Source: Burkholderia lata (GTDB lineage: Bacteria > Pseudomonadota > Gammaproteobacteria > Burkholderiales > Burkholderiaceae). From it: DNA of 64,000 nucleotides. Positions 38,894 through 50,321 of this stretch are shown in pieces; position 1 is the first letter of the stretch, and each line of letters begins with the position of its first letter. A model generated the notes under the pieces. The model had not been told where the DNA came from and made no database searches. It saw nothing but the letters and a program-made list of their open reading frames with translations. The translations under genes and the position numbers were made by a program. The stretch lies in NCBI RefSeq assembly GCF_902499335.1, contig NZ_CABVQK010000002.1:1-64000 (forward strand), given 5' to 3'.

Positions 38894-41470
38894 TCAGACT
38901 GCGATCGCACGCAGCAATTCGGTTTCGAGCTGGATCTGCAGGCGGTTGTCGGACAGGCCGGCACCCGCGAGCAGGAAGATGTCCTCGACGCGTTCGCCGA
39001 GCGTATTGATCCGCGCCGCGTGGACGCCGATCCGATGCTCGGCGAGTACGCGCGCGATCGAATAGAGAAGGCCCGGCCGGTCGTTGGCCGACACGGACAG
39101 GATGTAGTACTGGCCGCGCTCGTCGGCCCGCAGGTCGACGCGCGGCGTGATCGGAAACGTCCGGGACAGCCTCGACAGGCGGCCCTTGGACGGCTCCGGC
39201 AGCGGTGCGGTTTCGGTGAGCCGCGACGCAAGCTGTTGTTCGACGAGATTCGCGATGTCGCGGTACCGCACGTCACGTTCGGTCTGCGTGACGATGAAGT
39301 TGTCGAGCGCATAGCCGTGCCGCGTCGTGCTGACGCGCGCGTCGAGCACCGACAGCCCGTTGCGGTCGAAATACGCGCAGATGCCCGCGAACAGGTCGGG
39401 GCGATCCTTCACGTACACGAGCACCTGCAGCGCGTCGCCGATCGGCGACGGCCGCGCGCGGACGATCGCGGTTTCGGCGTTCACGTGCCGGTACAGCACG
39501 CGTGTCTGCCACGCGATGTCGGCCGCGTCGTGACGCAGGAAGAAGCCGACGTCGAGCTGATCCCACAGCGCGCGATGCGCGTCGTCGGGCACGGTTTCGA
39601 GGCGTAGCAGCGCGAGCGCCTGCTCCTGCCGCGACTTCAGCTCCGAATGCGCGTCGGGGTTGGCGCCGCCGAGCACCGCGAGCGTGATGCGGTACAGGTC
39701 CTCGAGCAGCTTGCCCTTCCACGTGTTCCACACCTTCGGGCTCGTGCCGCGGATATCGGCGACGGTCAGCAGGTACAGCGCGGTGAGGTACCGTTCGTTG
39801 CCGACGACTTCGGCGAAGCGCTTGATGACTTCGGGGTCGCTCGTGTCCTGCTTCTGCGCGACCTGGCTCATCGTCAGGTGATGCTGGACGAGCCACACGA
39901 TCAGCGCCGCGTCGTCGCCGGCAATGCCGTGCTCGCGGCAGAAGCGCCGCGCATCGGCCATCCCGAGCGTCGAGTGGTCGCCGCCGCGGCCCTTCGCGAT
40001 GTCGTGGAACAGCGCCGCGACATACAGCACCCACGGGCGCTCGAAGTTGCCGATCAGCTGGCTGCAGAACGGATATTCGTGCGCGTGCTCGGCTACCGCG
40101 AAGCGGCGGATGTTGCGCAACACCATCAGGATGTGCTGGTCGACCGTGTACACGTGGTACAGGTCGTGCTGCATCTGGCCGACGATGCGGCGGAAATTCA
40201 GCAGGTAGCGGCCGAGCACGCTCGTCTGGTTCATCAGCCGGAACGCGTGCGTGATCCCTTCGGGTTGCTGAAGGATCCGCATGAACGTGTCGCGGTTCTG
40301 CGGATCGCGGCGCCACGTGTTGTTCATGATCTCGCGCGAGTTGTACAGCGCGCGCAGCGTGCGGGCGGACAGGCCCTTCACGCCGCGGGTCGTCTCGTAC
40401 AGCAGGAACGCTTCGAGGATCGCGTCGGGATGGCGTTCGAACACGCCGTCGTCGACGATCTCGAGCATGCCCTGCTTCTCGACGAAGCGGTCGGGCGACA
40501 GCACGCGCGTGATGCCGCTCGTCGCGGGGAATAGCTGCGCCTCGATGTTCTGGATCAGGATCGTCGCGAGCTGCGTGACGGCTTTCGCGGCCCAGTAATA
40601 GCGGCGCATCAGCTGCTCGCTCGCGCGCTTGGCCTGCGTCGGCTGGTAGCCGAAGCTCTCGGCCGCCTGCGTCTGCAGGTCGAACACGAGCATGTCCTGG
40701 CGGCGGCCGGCGATCACGTGCAGCCGTGCGCGCAGCGTCTTCAGGAAACCTTCGTTGCGGCGCAGCTCGCGCGCTTCGCGATCGGTGATGAGGCCGCGCG
40801 TGTCGAGTTCGCGCCAGCTGCTGCCGAAACCGGCCGCGCGCGCGATCCACAGGATCGTCTGCAGGTCGCGCAGCCCGCCCGGGCTTTCCTTCACGTTCGG
40901 TTCGAGGCTGTACGGCGTGTCCTGGAACTTCGCGTGGCGCTGGCGCATCTCGAGCACCTTCGCGGTGAAGAACGCGCGGGCGTCGAGCGCCTCGTGGTAG
41001 CGCACCGTGAAGCGCTCGAACAGCGCGGTGCTGCCGACGATGCGGCGGGCTTCCAGCAGCGAGGTCTGCACCGTGACGTCCTGCGACGCCTCCTCGATGC
41101 ACTGCGCGACCGTGCGCACGCTGCTGCCGATCTCGAGGCCGAGATCCCACGCCATGCCGATGAAGCGCTCGATGCGCGCGTCGAGCGCCGGGTCGTGCGC
41201 ATCGTGCAGCAGCACGAGGATGTCGACGTCGGAATAGGGCGCGAGCTCGCCGCGCCCGTAGCCGCCGACGGCGACGAGCGCGAGCGTCGCGGGCAGCTCG
41301 CACTCGTCCCATACACGCTTCAGCGCTTCGTCGGTGAGTTTCGACAGCGCGTGCATCAACGACGCGACGTTCGTCGCGCGGCGAAAGCGCTCGAGCATGT
41401 CCGTCTTGGCGGCCTTGAATTCGGCGCGCCGCGACAGCGCTTCGGGCGAGGGGGCAGCGTGAGCGCTCAT
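38894..41470 (-). CDS. glnD: Bifunctional uridylyltransferase/uridylyl-removing enzyme
   Basis: The nitrogen sensor that uridylylates PII proteins when glutamine is low and removes UMP when it is high. The 858-residue protein has the nucleotidyltransferase motif [20 protein letters not shown] (catalytic D81, D83), a helical linker, an HD hydrolase domain (HDIAKG, near 489-494) and two C-terminal ACT domains (about 695-765 and 790-858) that bind glutamine. It lies downstream of map on the same strand, the same neighbours as in E. coli. Confidence 0.97.
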   Translation of the reverse strand: MSAHAAPSPEALSRRAEFKAAKTDMLERFRRATNVASLMHALSKLTDEALKRVWDECELPATLALVAVGGYGRGELAPYSDVDILVLLHDAHDPALDARIERFIGMAWDLGLEIGSSVRTVAQCIEEASQDVTVQTSLLEARRIVGSTALFERFTVRYHEALDARAFFTAKVLEMRQRHAKFQDTPYSLEPNVKESPGGLRDLQTILWIARAAGFGSSWRELDTRGLITDREARELRRNEGFLKTLRARLHVIAGRRQDMLVFDLQTQAAESFGYQPTQAKRASEQLMRRYYWAAKAVTQLATILIQNIEAQLFPATSGITRVLSPDRFVEKQGMLEIVDDGVFERHPDAILEAFLLYETTRGVKGLSARTLRALYNSREIMNNTWRRDPQNRDTFMRILQQPEGITHAFRLMNQTSVLGRYLLNFRRIVGQMQHDLYHVYTVDQHILMVLRNIRRFAVAEHAHEYPFCSQLIGNFERPWVLYVAALFHDIAKGRGGDHSTLGMADARRFCREHGIAGDDAALIVWLVQHHLTMSQVAQKQDTSDPEVIKRFAEVVGNERYLTALYLLTVADIRGTSPKVWNTWKGKLLEDLYRITLAVLGGANPDAHSELKSRQEQALALLRLETVPDDAHRALWDQLDVGFFLRHDAADIAWQTRVLYRHVNAETAIVRARPSPIGDALQVLVYVKDRPDLFAGICAYFDRNGLSVLDARVSTTRHGYALDNFIVTQTERDVRYRDIANLVEQQLASRLTETAPLPEPSKGRLSRLSRTFPITPRVDLRADERGQYYILSVSANDRPGLLYSIARVLAEHRIGVHAARINTLGERVEDIFLLAGAGLSDNRLQIQLETELLRAIAV

Positions 41471-41513
41471 GGGCGGCCGTTCAGGTGCGGGTGGGGCGGG
41501 CAGGCGACGGCGC

Positions 41514-42329
41514 TCAGACTGCGGCGGCCGGTTGCGCGAACACGGGGCGCGCCGGCGTACCGGCCGACACGGTCAGCACGTCGTAGCCGGTTTCGGTGAC
41601 GAGCACCGTGTGCTCCCACTGCGCCGACAGGCTGCGGTCGCGCGTCTTGACCGTCCACTGGTCGGGCATCGTGCGGATGTCGCGCTTGCCGGCGTTGATC
41701 ATCGGCTCGATCGTGAAGATCATCCCGGCCTTCAGTTCGATGCCCGTGCCCGGACGGCCGTAGTGGACGACCTGCGGATCCTCGTGGAACACCGTGCCGA
41801 TGCCGTGGCCGCAATATTCGCGCACGACGCTGTAGCCCTGCGCTTCCGCGTGCTTCTGGATCGCGTAGCCGATGTCGCCGAGGTGCGCGCCGGGCTTGAC
41901 CTGGTCGATGCCGAGCCACATGCATTCGTAGGTGGTCTGCACGAGGCGCTTCGCGAGGATCGAACCTTCGCCGACGATGAACATGCGGCTCGTGTCGCCG
42001 AAGTAGCCGTTCTTGATCACGGTGACGTCGATGTTCAGCGCATCGCCGTTCTTGATCACCTTCTCGCCGGGAATGCCGTGGCAGATCACGTCGTTGACCG
42101 AAATGCAGGTGGCCTTCGGGTACGGCGGGTAGCCGGGCGGCTGGTAGTTCAGCGGCGCCGGGATCGTGCCCTGCTCGTTGAGCATGAACTCGTGGCAGAG
42201 GCGATCGAGTTCGGCGGTCGTGATTCCCGCGACGACGTGCGGCGTGATGAAGTCGAGCACTTCGCTCGCGAGACGGCAGGCGACGCGCATCTCGGCGATA
42301 TCGTGTTCGTTTTTGAGCGTAATAGCCAT
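41514..42329 (-). CDS. map: Methionine aminopeptidase, type I
   Basis: Removes the initiator methionine from proteins after deformylation. The 271-residue metallopeptidase shows the expected metal ligands in order: [19 protein letters not shown] (two Asp), [10 protein letters not shown] (His), EPMI (Glu) and the C-terminal EHTVLVTE (Glu). It is divergent from rpsB and lies 43 bp upstream of glnD, so map and glnD may be co-transcribed. Confidence 0.96.
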   Translation of the reverse strand: MAITLKNEHDIAEMRVACRLASEVLDFITPHVVAGITTAELDRLCHEFMLNEQGTIPAPLNYQPPGYPPYPKATCISVNDVICHGIPGEKVIKNGDALNIDVTVIKNGYFGDTSRMFIVGEGSILAKRLVQTTYECMWLGIDQVKPGAHLGDIGYAIQKHAEAQGYSVVREYCGHGIGTVFHEDPQVVHYGRPGTGIELKAGMIFTIEPMINAGKRDIRTMPDQWTVKTRDRSLSAQWEHTVLVTETGYDVLTVSAGTPARPVFAQPAAAV

Positions 42330-42705
42330 CGAGGTATGCCTGGAATGCGGTGAATTGACGGATTATCGCACCTTCTGGCAGGCGTCGCAGCCCCTGCCGG
42401 CGGTGCGGGTGCGGGTTTTCGCGGATTGTCCGCCCGGCTGCCGCGCGGCAAGCGAAAGTGGTGAGCGACTTGAGAGCGGACAAATCGGCGTGCTATACTC
42501 TTTGGCTAAGTCGATATCCAAATGCCGATGTGCCCCGTTTTGGGGCGGCATGGCGGTGAAAGGCTTGCGGCACGCGCATTTCGCACGTGTCGAATCGCAA
42601 GCCGGCGCAACCAGGGTGCCGGCCGCGTGGAATTCGCGCCCTTCGGGGCAGGTTCGCGCGGCGGTACGGCGGCCGGCTTAAGACCCAACCCTCGTGGAGA
42701 ATTTC
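42330..42705 (+). ncRNA. rpsB promoter region and structured mRNA leader
   Basis: A 376-bp gene-free region between the divergent map and rpsB. From the promoter at 42470-42499 the rpsB leader would be about 200 nt. It contains a compound hairpin ATGCC/GGCAT with inner GCCCC/GGGGC (42522-42551) and a long stem GGCTTGCG (42562-42569) with CGCAAGCC (42596-42603), followed by further GC-rich inverted repeats. In E. coli ribosomal protein S2 represses its own mRNA through the rpsB leader; this is a candidate betaproteobacterial counterpart, not a proven homologue. Confidence 0.5.
42470..42499 (+). promoter_or_regulatory. Strong sigma-70-type promoter of rpsB
   Basis: TTGAGA (42470-42475) and TATACT (42494-42499) are separated by 18 bp, close to consensus, with transcription expected to start near 42506. 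This is the best promoter match I see in the window, as expected for a ribosomal-protein operon. Confidence 0.75.
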
Positions 42706-43446
42706 ATGGCAGTTACGATGCGCCAAATGCTGGAAGCGGGTGTCCACTTCGGTCACCAGACGCGTTTCTGGAACCCGAAGATGGCTCCGTTCATTTTCGG
42801 TCACCGCAACAAGATTCACATCATCAACCTCGAAAAGACGCTGCCGATGTTCACGGACGCACAGAAGTACGTGCGCCAGCTGGCAGCGAACCGCGGCACG
42901 ATCCTGTTCGTCGGCACGAAGCGTCAATCGCGTGACACGATCGCCCAGGAAGCGCAGCGCGCAGGCATGCCGTTCGTCAACGCACGCTGGCTCGGCGGCA
43001 TGATGACCAACTTCAAGACGCTGAAGGTATCGATCAAGCGCCTGAAGGACATGGAAACGGCAGTCGAGGCAGGCGAGCTCGAGAAGATGAGCAAGAAGGA
43101 AGCGCTGCTGTTCGAACGCGAAATCGCCAAGCTGCAAAAGTCGATCGGCGGCGTGAAGGACATGGGCGGCATTCCGGACGCAATCTTCGTCGTCGACGTC
43201 GGCTACCACAAGATTGCTGTTACCGAAGCGAACAAGCTGGGCGTGCCGGTCATCGCCGTGGTCGATACGAACCACTCGCCGGAAGGTGTGGATTACGTGA
43301 TCCCGGGTAACGACGACTCGAGCAAGGCAGTCGCGCTGTACGCTGAAGGCGTGGCCGACGCGATCCTCGAAGGCCGTGCGAACGCGGTCAACGAAGTGGT
43401 CCAGGCTGCACGCGGCGACGACGAGTACGTCGAGGAAAACGCGTAA
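42706..43446 (+). CDS. rpsB: 30S ribosomal protein S2 (uS2)
   Basis: Structural protein of the small ribosomal subunit. The 246-residue protein starts with the family signature [20 protein letters not shown] and contains [11 protein letters not shown] and [20 protein letters not shown]. The ATG at 42706 follows GTGGAG; an upstream in-frame codon at 42694 is ignored. Many AAG and GTT/GCA codons suggest high-expression codon use compared with neighbours. It is followed by a terminator and then tsf. Confidence 0.98.
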   Translation: MAVTMRQMLEAGVHFGHQTRFWNPKMAPFIFGHRNKIHIINLEKTLPMFTDAQKYVRQLAANRGTILFVGTKRQSRDTIAQEAQRAGMPFVNARWLGGMMTNFKTLKVSIKRLKDMETAVEAGELEKMSKKEALLFEREIAKLQKSIGGVKDMGGIPDAIFVVDVGYHKIAVTEANKLGVPVIAVVDTNHSPEGVDYVIPGNDDSSKAVALYAEGVADAILEGRANAVNEVVQAARGDDEYVEENA

Positions 43447-43466
43447 CTGGCCCCGAGCCGGCGCAA

Positions 43467-43497
43467 AAAGGGGGCTCTCAACAGGCCCCCTTTTTTT
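43467..43497 (+). terminator. Terminator or attenuator between rpsB and tsf
   Basis: GGGGGC (43470-43475) pairs with GCCCCC (43485-43490); flanking A and T tracts extend the stem, and seven T follow. It may be partly read through so that rpsB is made in excess of tsf, as known for E. coli. Confidence 0.85.
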
Positions 43498-43608
43498 AAG
43501 CTTGTGCGCCGGACCTGATCGCGCCGAATGGGTGCGGGTCCGGAAACGAATCTCGGCCGTTCGCGTCCAAGCGGGCGGCGTTGTGAATACAGACTCAAGG
43601 AGCGAATG

Positions 43609-44490
43609 ATGGCGGCAATTACCGCAAGCATGGTGGCAGAACTGCGCGCAAAGACCGACGCACCGATGATGGAGTGCAAGAAGGCGCTGACGGAAGCTGA
43701 CGGCGATCTGGCCAAGGCTGAAGAGCTGCTGCGCGTCAAGCTCGGCAACAAGGCGAGCAAGGCGGCATCGCGCGTGACGGCAGAAGGCGTCGTCGCATCG
43801 TTCGTCGGCGGCAATGCAGGTTCGCTCGTCGAACTGAACTGCGAAACCGACTTCGTCGCGAAGAACGACGATTTCCTCGCGTTCTCGAAGACGGTTGCAG
43901 AACTCGTCGCGACGCAAAACCCGGCCGACGTGGCTGCGCTGTCGGCGCTGCCGCTCGAAGGCTCGACGGTCGACGCAGTGCGCCTGGCACTGGTCGGCAA
44001 GATCGGCGAGAACGTCTCGATCCGCCGTTTCGTCCGTTTCGAAACCGCAAACAAGATCGCAACGTACCTGCACGGCGCGCGTATCGGCGTGATCGTCGAG
44101 TACACGGGTGCGGAAGAGCAGGTCGGCAAGGACGTCGCGATGCACATCGCGGCCATGAAGCCGGTCGCGCTGTCGTCGGCTGACGTGCCGGCGGAACTGA
44201 TCGAAACGGAACGCCGCGTGGCCGAGCAGAAGGCTGCGGAATCGGGCAAGCCGGCAGAGATCGTCGCGAAGATGGTCGACGGTAGCGTCCAGAAGTACCT
44301 GAAGGAAGTGTCGCTGCTGAACCAGACGTTCGTGAAGAACGACAAGCAGACGATCGAGCAGATGCTGAAGGCAGCGGATGCCGCAGTGCAGAAGTTCGCG
44401 CTGTTCGTCGTCGGCGAAGGCATCGAGAAGCGCCAGGACGACTTCGCCGCCGAAGTGGCCGCGCAAGTCGCAGCAGCAAAGCAGCAGTAA
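43609..44490 (+). CDS. tsf: Elongation factor Ts
   Basis: Guanine-nucleotide exchange factor for EF-Tu. The 293-residue protein has the N-terminal UBA-like module ([20 protein letters not shown]) and the TDFVAKND core that contacts the EF-Tu nucleotide site. Two adjacent ATGs exist (43606 and 43609); AAGGAG at 43597-43602 gives better spacing to the second. It is second in the rpsB-tsf-pyrH-frr cluster. Confidence 0.97.
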   Translation: MAAITASMVAELRAKTDAPMMECKKALTEADGDLAKAEELLRVKLGNKASKAASRVTAEGVVASFVGGNAGSLVELNCETDFVAKNDDFLAFSKTVAELVATQNPADVAALSALPLEGSTVDAVRLALVGKIGENVSIRRFVRFETANKIATYLHGARIGVIVEYTGAEEQVGKDVAMHIAAMKPVALSSADVPAELIETERRVAEQKAAESGKPAEIVAKMVDGSVQKYLKEVSLLNQTFVKNDKQTIEQMLKAADAAVQKFALFVVGEGIEKRQDDFAAEVAAQVAAAKQQ

Positions 44491-44497
44491 GCCGTAA

Positions 44498-45367
<870 letters not shown>

Positions 45368-45458
45368 ACTCCCGCGGATGCGGGCCATCGGCCGCGGCGC
45401 GCCAGATGCGCCGGGTGGGGTCCGCGTTCTTTGAAGGTTTGAAGGTTCGGAGGTTGAA

Positions 45459-46019
45459 ATGAGTGTCGCTGATACCAAGAAGGGCGTCGAGCAGAAGATG
45501 CAGCGCTCGATCGATGCATTCAAGAGCGATCTGGCGAAGATCCGTACGGGCCGTGCGCACACCGGCATGCTCGATCACGTGCAGGTTGACTACTACGGGT
45601 CGATGGTGCCGATTTCGCAGGTTGCCAACATGACGCTCGTCGACGCGCGCACGATCGGTGTGCAGCCGTGGGAAAAGCCGATGGTTGCGAAGGTCGAGAA
45701 GGCCATTCGCGAAGCCGATCTCGGCCTGAACCCGGCCACGTCCGGCGACCTGATCCGCGTGCCGATGCCGGCGCTGACGGAAGAGCGCCGCCGCGAGCTG
45801 ACCAAGGTCGTCAAGAGCGAAGGCGAAACGGCCAAGGTCGCGATCCGCAACCTGCGCCGCGATGCGAACGAAGCGCTCAAGAAGCTCGTGAAGGACAAGG
45901 AAATCTCGGAAGACGACGAGCGCCGTGCGAGCGACGACGTGCAGAAGCTGACCGACAAGCACGTTGCCGAAATCGACAAGCTCGTGCAGAGCAAGGAAGC
46001 CGAGATCATGACGGTCTGA
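45459..46019 (+). CDS. frr: Ribosome-recycling factor
   Basis: Splits post-termination ribosomes together with EF-G. The 186-residue tRNA-mimic protein contains the conserved [13 protein letters not shown] and the C-terminal helical segment. The translation start is preceded by three tandem 8-nt purine-rich units ending in CGGAGG, which serves as the Shine-Dalgarno. It follows pyrH after 91 bp. Confidence 0.97.
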   Translation: MSVADTKKGVEQKMQRSIDAFKSDLAKIRTGRAHTGMLDHVQVDYYGSMVPISQVANMTLVDARTIGVQPWEKPMVAKVEKAIREADLGLNPATSGDLIRVPMPALTEERRRELTKVVKSEGETAKVAIRNLRRDANEALKKLVKDKEISEDDERRASDDVQKLTDKHVAEIDKLVQSKEAEIMTV

Positions 46020-46068
46020 CGACCGTCCTCGCGCGCCGCCTTCTTCCAGCATTACTGTCTCAACGGCC

Positions 46069-46851
46069 ATGACCTATACCAGCTCTACCGTTCGCGTGCC
46101 TGACGTCGGCGTCGTGCCGCGTCATATCGCGATCATCATGGACGGCAACGGCCGTTGGGCGACCGAACGCCGCTTGCCGCGCGTCGCGGGGCATACCCGC
46201 GGCGTCGATGCCGTGCGGGCGGTGGTCGAAGGCTGCGCGCGCGCCGGCGTCGAATACCTAACGCTGTTCGCGTTCAGTTCGGAGAACTGGCGCCGGCCGA
46301 ACGACGAAGTGTCGTTCCTGATGCGCCTCTTCATCACCGCGCTCGAGCGCGAAGTCGGCAAGCTCCATGCGAACGGGATCCGCCTGCGTGTCGTCGGCGA
46401 TCTCGACCGCTTCGAGCCGCGCATCCGCGAACTGATTCGCCGCGCCGAAACCAAGACGGCGCGCAACACCCGTCTTACGCTCACCATCGCGGCCAACTAC
46501 GGCGGCCGGTGGGACATCCTGCAGGCGACGAAGAAGCTCGTCGAGCAGGCCGTGCGCGAGGGTCGCGAGGTCGAAGTGACCGAGGACGCGTTCGCGCCGC
46601 ATCTGGCAATGGCCTATGCGCCGGAGCCCGATCTCTTCATCCGTACCGGTGGCGAGCAGCGCGTCAGCAACTTCCTGCTGTGGCAACTCGCGTACGCCGA
46701 ATTCTATTTCACCGACAAATACTGGCCGGATTTCGACGGCACGGCACTGGCCGACGCAATGGCGTCGTATACGGAGCGCGAGCGCCGTTTCGGCCGCACG
46801 AGCGCACAGCTCGAACCACAATCGCAGAACGCCGACTCCCTTTCATGCTGA
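46069..46851 (+). CDS. uppS: Undecaprenyl (isoprenyl) diphosphate synthase
   Basis: Adds cis-isoprene units to farnesyl diphosphate to make the C55 lipid carrier of peptidoglycan and O-antigen synthesis. The 260-residue protein has the signature [13 protein letters not shown] (catalytic D25) and the C-terminal [19 protein letters not shown]. The C-terminus overlaps the cdsA start by 7 nt, so the two are likely translated together. Confidence 0.97.
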   Translation: MTYTSSTVRVPDVGVVPRHIAIIMDGNGRWATERRLPRVAGHTRGVDAVRAVVEGCARAGVEYLTLFAFSSENWRRPNDEVSFLMRLFITALEREVGKLHANGIRLRVVGDLDRFEPRIRELIRRAETKTARNTRLTLTIAANYGGRWDILQATKKLVEQAVREGREVEVTEDAFAPHLAMAYAPEPDLFIRTGGEQRVSNFLLWQLAYAEFYFTDKYWPDFDGTALADAMASYTERERRFGRTSAQLEPQSQNADSLSC

Positions 46852-47666
46852 AAACCCGTGTGATCACGGCGATCGTGATGCTGGCGGTGCTGCTGCCGGT
46901 GACGCTGTTCGCGCCGCTCACCGCGTTCGGCGCGCTGATCGGCGTCGTGCTCGTGTTTGCCGCGTGGGAATGGGCGCGCCTGCTCAAGCTCGGCGGCGCC
47001 GGCCCGATCGTCTATGCAGTCGTCGCGGCGCTTGCGCTCGCGGCCACGGCGCCGCTCGGCATCGATGCGGCTTCGTCCCGTCCCCTTTTCATGGCAGCCG
47101 GCGTGTTCTGGCTGCTGGTCGGCCCGTTCACGCTGCGGCGCAAGCCCGAACTCGCGGGCGGCGTATGGCGCCCGTTCCTGCTGGCGGCCGGCCTCGTGGT
47201 CTTTGCGGCCTGCTGGCATGCGCTCGTCGCGGCGCGTGCGCAGGGCGTGCCGTTCGTGCTGTCGCTGCTTCTGGTCGTCTGGCTCGCCGATATCGGCGCA
47301 TACTTCGCGGGCAAGGCCTTCGGAAAGCGTAAACTGGCCATCACGATCAGCCCCGGCAAGAGCTGGGAAGGCGCGATCGGTGGCTGGCTGGCCGTGATGG
47401 TCGTCGCCAGTGTCGCGATGGCCGCGCATGCGTTCGAGCCGACCCTGTTTTCCACATTCGCCGCGCGCTACGGGATGCCCGGCGCGTGGGCCGCACTGAC
47501 GCTGCTGGTCGCGTACAGCGTGATCGGCGACCTGTTCGAGTCGCTGCTGAAGCGGCAGGCGGGCGTGAAGGATTCGAGCGGGCTGCTGCCGGGTCACGGC
47601 GGCGTGCTCGACCGTGTCGACGCGTTGCTGCCGGTGCTGCCGCTCGCGATGCTGCTGCTTGGTTAA
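46845..47666 (+). CDS. cdsA: Phosphatidate cytidylyltransferase
   Basis: Makes CDP-diacylglycerol, the precursor of all phospholipids, in the inner membrane. The 273-residue protein has about eight hydrophobic segments, the [14 protein letters not shown] motif and the C-terminal CDP-DAG synthase signature [20 protein letters not shown]. It starts inside the last codons of uppS. dxr follows after 15 bp. Confidence 0.96.
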   Translation: MLKTRVITAIVMLAVLLPVTLFAPLTAFGALIGVVLVFAAWEWARLLKLGGAGPIVYAVVAALALAATAPLGIDAASSRPLFMAAGVFWLLVGPFTLRRKPELAGGVWRPFLLAAGLVVFAACWHALVAARAQGVPFVLSLLLVVWLADIGAYFAGKAFGKRKLAITISPGKSWEGAIGGWLAVMVVASVAMAAHAFEPTLFSTFAARYGMPGAWAALTLLVAYSVIGDLFESLLKRQAGVKDSSGLLPGHGGVLDRVDALLPVLPLAMLLLG

Positions 47667-47681
47667 ACCACTCATTCTGTT

Positions 47682-48878
47682 ATGCAAAAACGTCTGACAT
47701 TGCTCGGTTCCACGGGCTCGATCGGAGACAGCACGCTCGACGTGGTCGCGCGTCATCCCGAGCGCTTCTCCGTCTACGCGCTGACCGCGCACCGCAACGG
47801 CGACAAGCTCGTCGAGCAGTGTCTGCGCTTCGCGCCCGAAGTGGCGGTGGTCGGCGATGCCGCGACTGCCGCGCACGTCGACGCGAAACTGCGCGCGGCA
47901 GGCAGCAAGACGACCGTGCTGCACGGGCCGCAGGCGCTCGTCGACGTGTCGAAGAGTGACGGCTGCGATACCGTGGTCGCGGCGATCGTCGGCGCGGCCG
48001 GCCTCGTGCCGAGCCTTGCGGCCGCGCGCGCCGGCAAGCGCATCCTGCTCGCAAACAAGGAAGCGCTGGTGATGTCGGGCGCGATCTTCATGGACGCCGT
48101 GCGCGACCATGGCGCGATCCTGCTGCCGGTCGACAGCGAACACAACGCGATCTTCCAGTGCATGCCGCGCGACGCGGCCGAGCACGGCGGGATCTCGAAG
48201 ATCATCCTGACCGCGTCGGGCGGCCCGTTCCGCACGCGCGAGCCGGCCACGCTCGTCGACGTGACGCCGGACGAGGCGTGCAAGCACCCGAACTGGGTGA
48301 TGGGCCGCAAGATCTCGGTCGATTCCGCGACGATGATGAACAAGGGCCTCGAGGTGATCGAGGCGCACTGGATCTTCGGGCTGCCGGGCGACCGGATCGA
48401 CGTGTTGATCCATCCGCAGAGCGTGATCCATTCGCTCGTGTCGTATCGCGACGGCTCGGTGCTCGCTCAGCTCGGCAACCCCGACATGCGCACGCCGATC
48501 GCGCACGCACTCGCGTTCCCGGACCGTGTCGATGCGGGCGTCGACCAGCTCGACCTCGCGCAGATCGCCCAGCTGTCGTTCGAAAAGCCCGATTACGCGC
48601 GCTTCCCGTGCCTCGCGCTCGCGCTGAAGGCGCTTGAGGAAGGCGGTATCGCGAGCGCCGCATTGAACGCGGCGAACGAAGTCGCGGTCGAAGCGTTTCT
48701 CGAGCGCCGCATCGGCTTCATGGCGATTGCGGCGACGGTCGACGCCGTGCTCAATACGCTGCCGAACCGCGCGCCCGACGGGCTCGAGGACGTCCTTGCT
48801 GCGGATACCGAGGCTCGCCGCCTCGCCGCCGAGATCATTGCGAAAGCGCCTGCGCCACGCGTGGAGCGCACTGTCTGA
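47682..48878 (+). CDS. dxr: 1-deoxy-D-xylulose 5-phosphate reductoisomerase
   Basis: Converts DXP to MEP with NADPH, the committed step of non-mevalonate isoprenoid synthesis and the fosmidomycin target. The 398-residue protein has the NADPH-binding [15 protein letters not shown] at the N-terminus, the metal-binding [11 protein letters not shown] block and the [19 protein letters not shown] segment. It supplies isoprenoid precursors used by the neighbouring uppS. Confidence 0.97.
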   Translation: MQKRLTLLGSTGSIGDSTLDVVARHPERFSVYALTAHRNGDKLVEQCLRFAPEVAVVGDAATAAHVDAKLRAAGSKTTVLHGPQALVDVSKSDGCDTVVAAIVGAAGLVPSLAAARAGKRILLANKEALVMSGAIFMDAVRDHGAILLPVDSEHNAIFQCMPRDAAEHGGISKIILTASGGPFRTREPATLVDVTPDEACKHPNWVMGRKISVDSATMMNKGLEVIEAHWIFGLPGDRIDVLIHPQSVIHSLVSYRDGSVLAQLGNPDMRTPIAHALAFPDRVDAGVDQLDLAQIAQLSFEKPDYARFPCLALALKALEEGGIASAALNAANEVAVEAFLERRIGFMAIAATVDAVLNTLPNRAPDGLEDVLAADTEARRLAAEIIAKAPAPRVERTV

Positions 48879-48889
48879 ATGGGGTGCTC

Positions 48890-50260
48890 ATGAACGTGCT
48901 GGTCGAACTGATCGCGTTTGCGGTGGCGATCGGGGTGCTGGTCGTCGTGCATGAGTACGGACACTATCGTGTCGCGCGCTGGTGCGGCGTGAAGGTGCTG
49001 CGTTTCTCGATCGGCTTCGGCCAGCCCGTCGCGCGCTGGGTCAGCCGCAGGACAGGCACCGAGTGGACGCTGTCCGCGCTGCCGCTTGGCGGCTACGTGA
49101 AGATGCTCGACGAGCGCGATCCCGGCCCCGGCATCGCACCCGAGGAGCTTGGCCAGGCGTTCAACCGGCAGTCGGTCTACAAGCGCATCGCGATCGTCGC
49201 CGCCGGGCCGATTGCGAACTTTCTGTTGGCAATCGCGCTGTTTTCCATCGTATTTGCCACCGGTGTGACCGAGCCGGCCGCGATCGTCGCACCGCCGGCC
49301 GCCGGCACGGTGGCGGCGCGCGCGGGCTTCGACGGCAGCGAGACGATCGTGTCGATCCGCAACGCGCAAGGCGGCGAGTCCGAGTCGGTGCGGTCGTGGT
49401 CGGACCTGCGCTGGAAGCTGCTGGCGGCCGCGTTCGATCACCGCGAGATCGTGCTCGGCGCCCGCGACGGCAACACGACGTTCGATTTCCGCGTCGACCT
49501 CCGCAATGTTCCCGAAAGTCAGCTCGACGACGATTTCATGGCCCATCTGGGCTTCGAAACCGGCGGCGGCACGCTGTCGGTCGCGTCGGTGCAGCCCGGC
49601 AGCGCGGCGGAGCAGGCGGGCCTGAAGTCCGGCGACAAGCTGGTCGCGCTCGACGGCAAGCCGATCGGCGGCGCATCGCGCTTCATCGATTCCGTGAAAC
49701 ACCATGCGGGCAAGCCGCTCGACCTGCAGATCGAGCGCAATGGCGCCGCACAGACGGTGTCGATCGTGCCGCAGATGCAGCGCGACGACGAATCGGGGCA
49801 GCAGGTCGGCCGCATCGGCGCGGCGCTGTCGATGCATGCGCCGTCCGTCGACGTGCGTTACGGGCCGATCGACAGCTTGCGGCTCGGCGCGCACCGCACG
49901 TGGGACATCTCCGTGTACTCGCTGCGAATGTTCGGGCGCATGATCACGGGCAACGCGTCGCTGAAGAACCTGTCCGGCCCCGTGACGATCGCCGACTACG
50001 CGGGCAAGAGTGCGCGGCTCGGTCCGTCGGCGTTCCTGTCGTTCCTCGCCCTTGTCAGCATTAGCCTTGGCGTCCTGAACTTGTTGCCGATTCCCGTTTT
50101 GGACGGGGGGCATCTGTTATATTATGCGGTTGAAGCCGCGACCGGGAAAGCCGTCTCGGAGCGCTGGCAGCTGATTCTGCAAAGAGCCGGGTTGATCTGC
50201 ATCGTCGCATTGTCGGCGATTGCGCTGTTCAACGATCTGGCTCGGTTAATCCATTTCTGA
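48890..50260 (+). CDS. rseP: Site-2 zinc metalloprotease RseP
   Basis: An inner-membrane intramembrane protease that cleaves the anti-sigma factor RseA after DegS, releasing sigma-E, and clears signal peptides. The 456-residue protein has VVVHEYGHYRVAR (zinc ligands H21, H25; catalytic E22), two central PDZ domains and the C-terminal LDGGHLLYY ligand motif, with four membrane segments. I use the ATG at 48890 instead of a GTG at 48884. It lies directly before bamA, linking envelope stress control to OMP assembly. Confidence 0.96.
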   Translation: MNVLVELIAFAVAIGVLVVVHEYGHYRVARWCGVKVLRFSIGFGQPVARWVSRRTGTEWTLSALPLGGYVKMLDERDPGPGIAPEELGQAFNRQSVYKRIAIVAAGPIANFLLAIALFSIVFATGVTEPAAIVAPPAAGTVAARAGFDGSETIVSIRNAQGGESESVRSWSDLRWKLLAAAFDHREIVLGARDGNTTFDFRVDLRNVPESQLDDDFMAHLGFETGGGTLSVASVQPGSAAEQAGLKSGDKLVALDGKPIGGASRFIDSVKHHAGKPLDLQIERNGAAQTVSIVPQMQRDDESGQQVGRIGAALSMHAPSVDVRYGPIDSLRLGAHRTWDISVYSLRMFGRMITGNASLKNLSGPVTIADYAGKSARLGPSAFLSFLALVSISLGVLNLLPIPVLDGGHLLYYAVEAATGKAVSERWQLILQRAGLICIVALSAIALFNDLARLIHF

Positions 50261-50264
50261 AGCG

Positions 50265-50297
50265 TCAGGCGGCGGCCGCTGGGCAGCCGCCTGATTT
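50265..50297 (+). other. Hairpin between rseP and bamA
   Basis: TCAGGCGGC (50265-50273) and GCCGCCTGA (50286-50294) form a perfect 9-bp stem with a 12-nt loop, followed by only three T. It starts 5 bp after the rseP stop and could be a leaky terminator or an RNA-processing site that sets a different level for bamA. Confidence 0.5.
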
Positions 50298-50321
50298 GAT
50301 GCAGCTAAATATTGGGGATGC

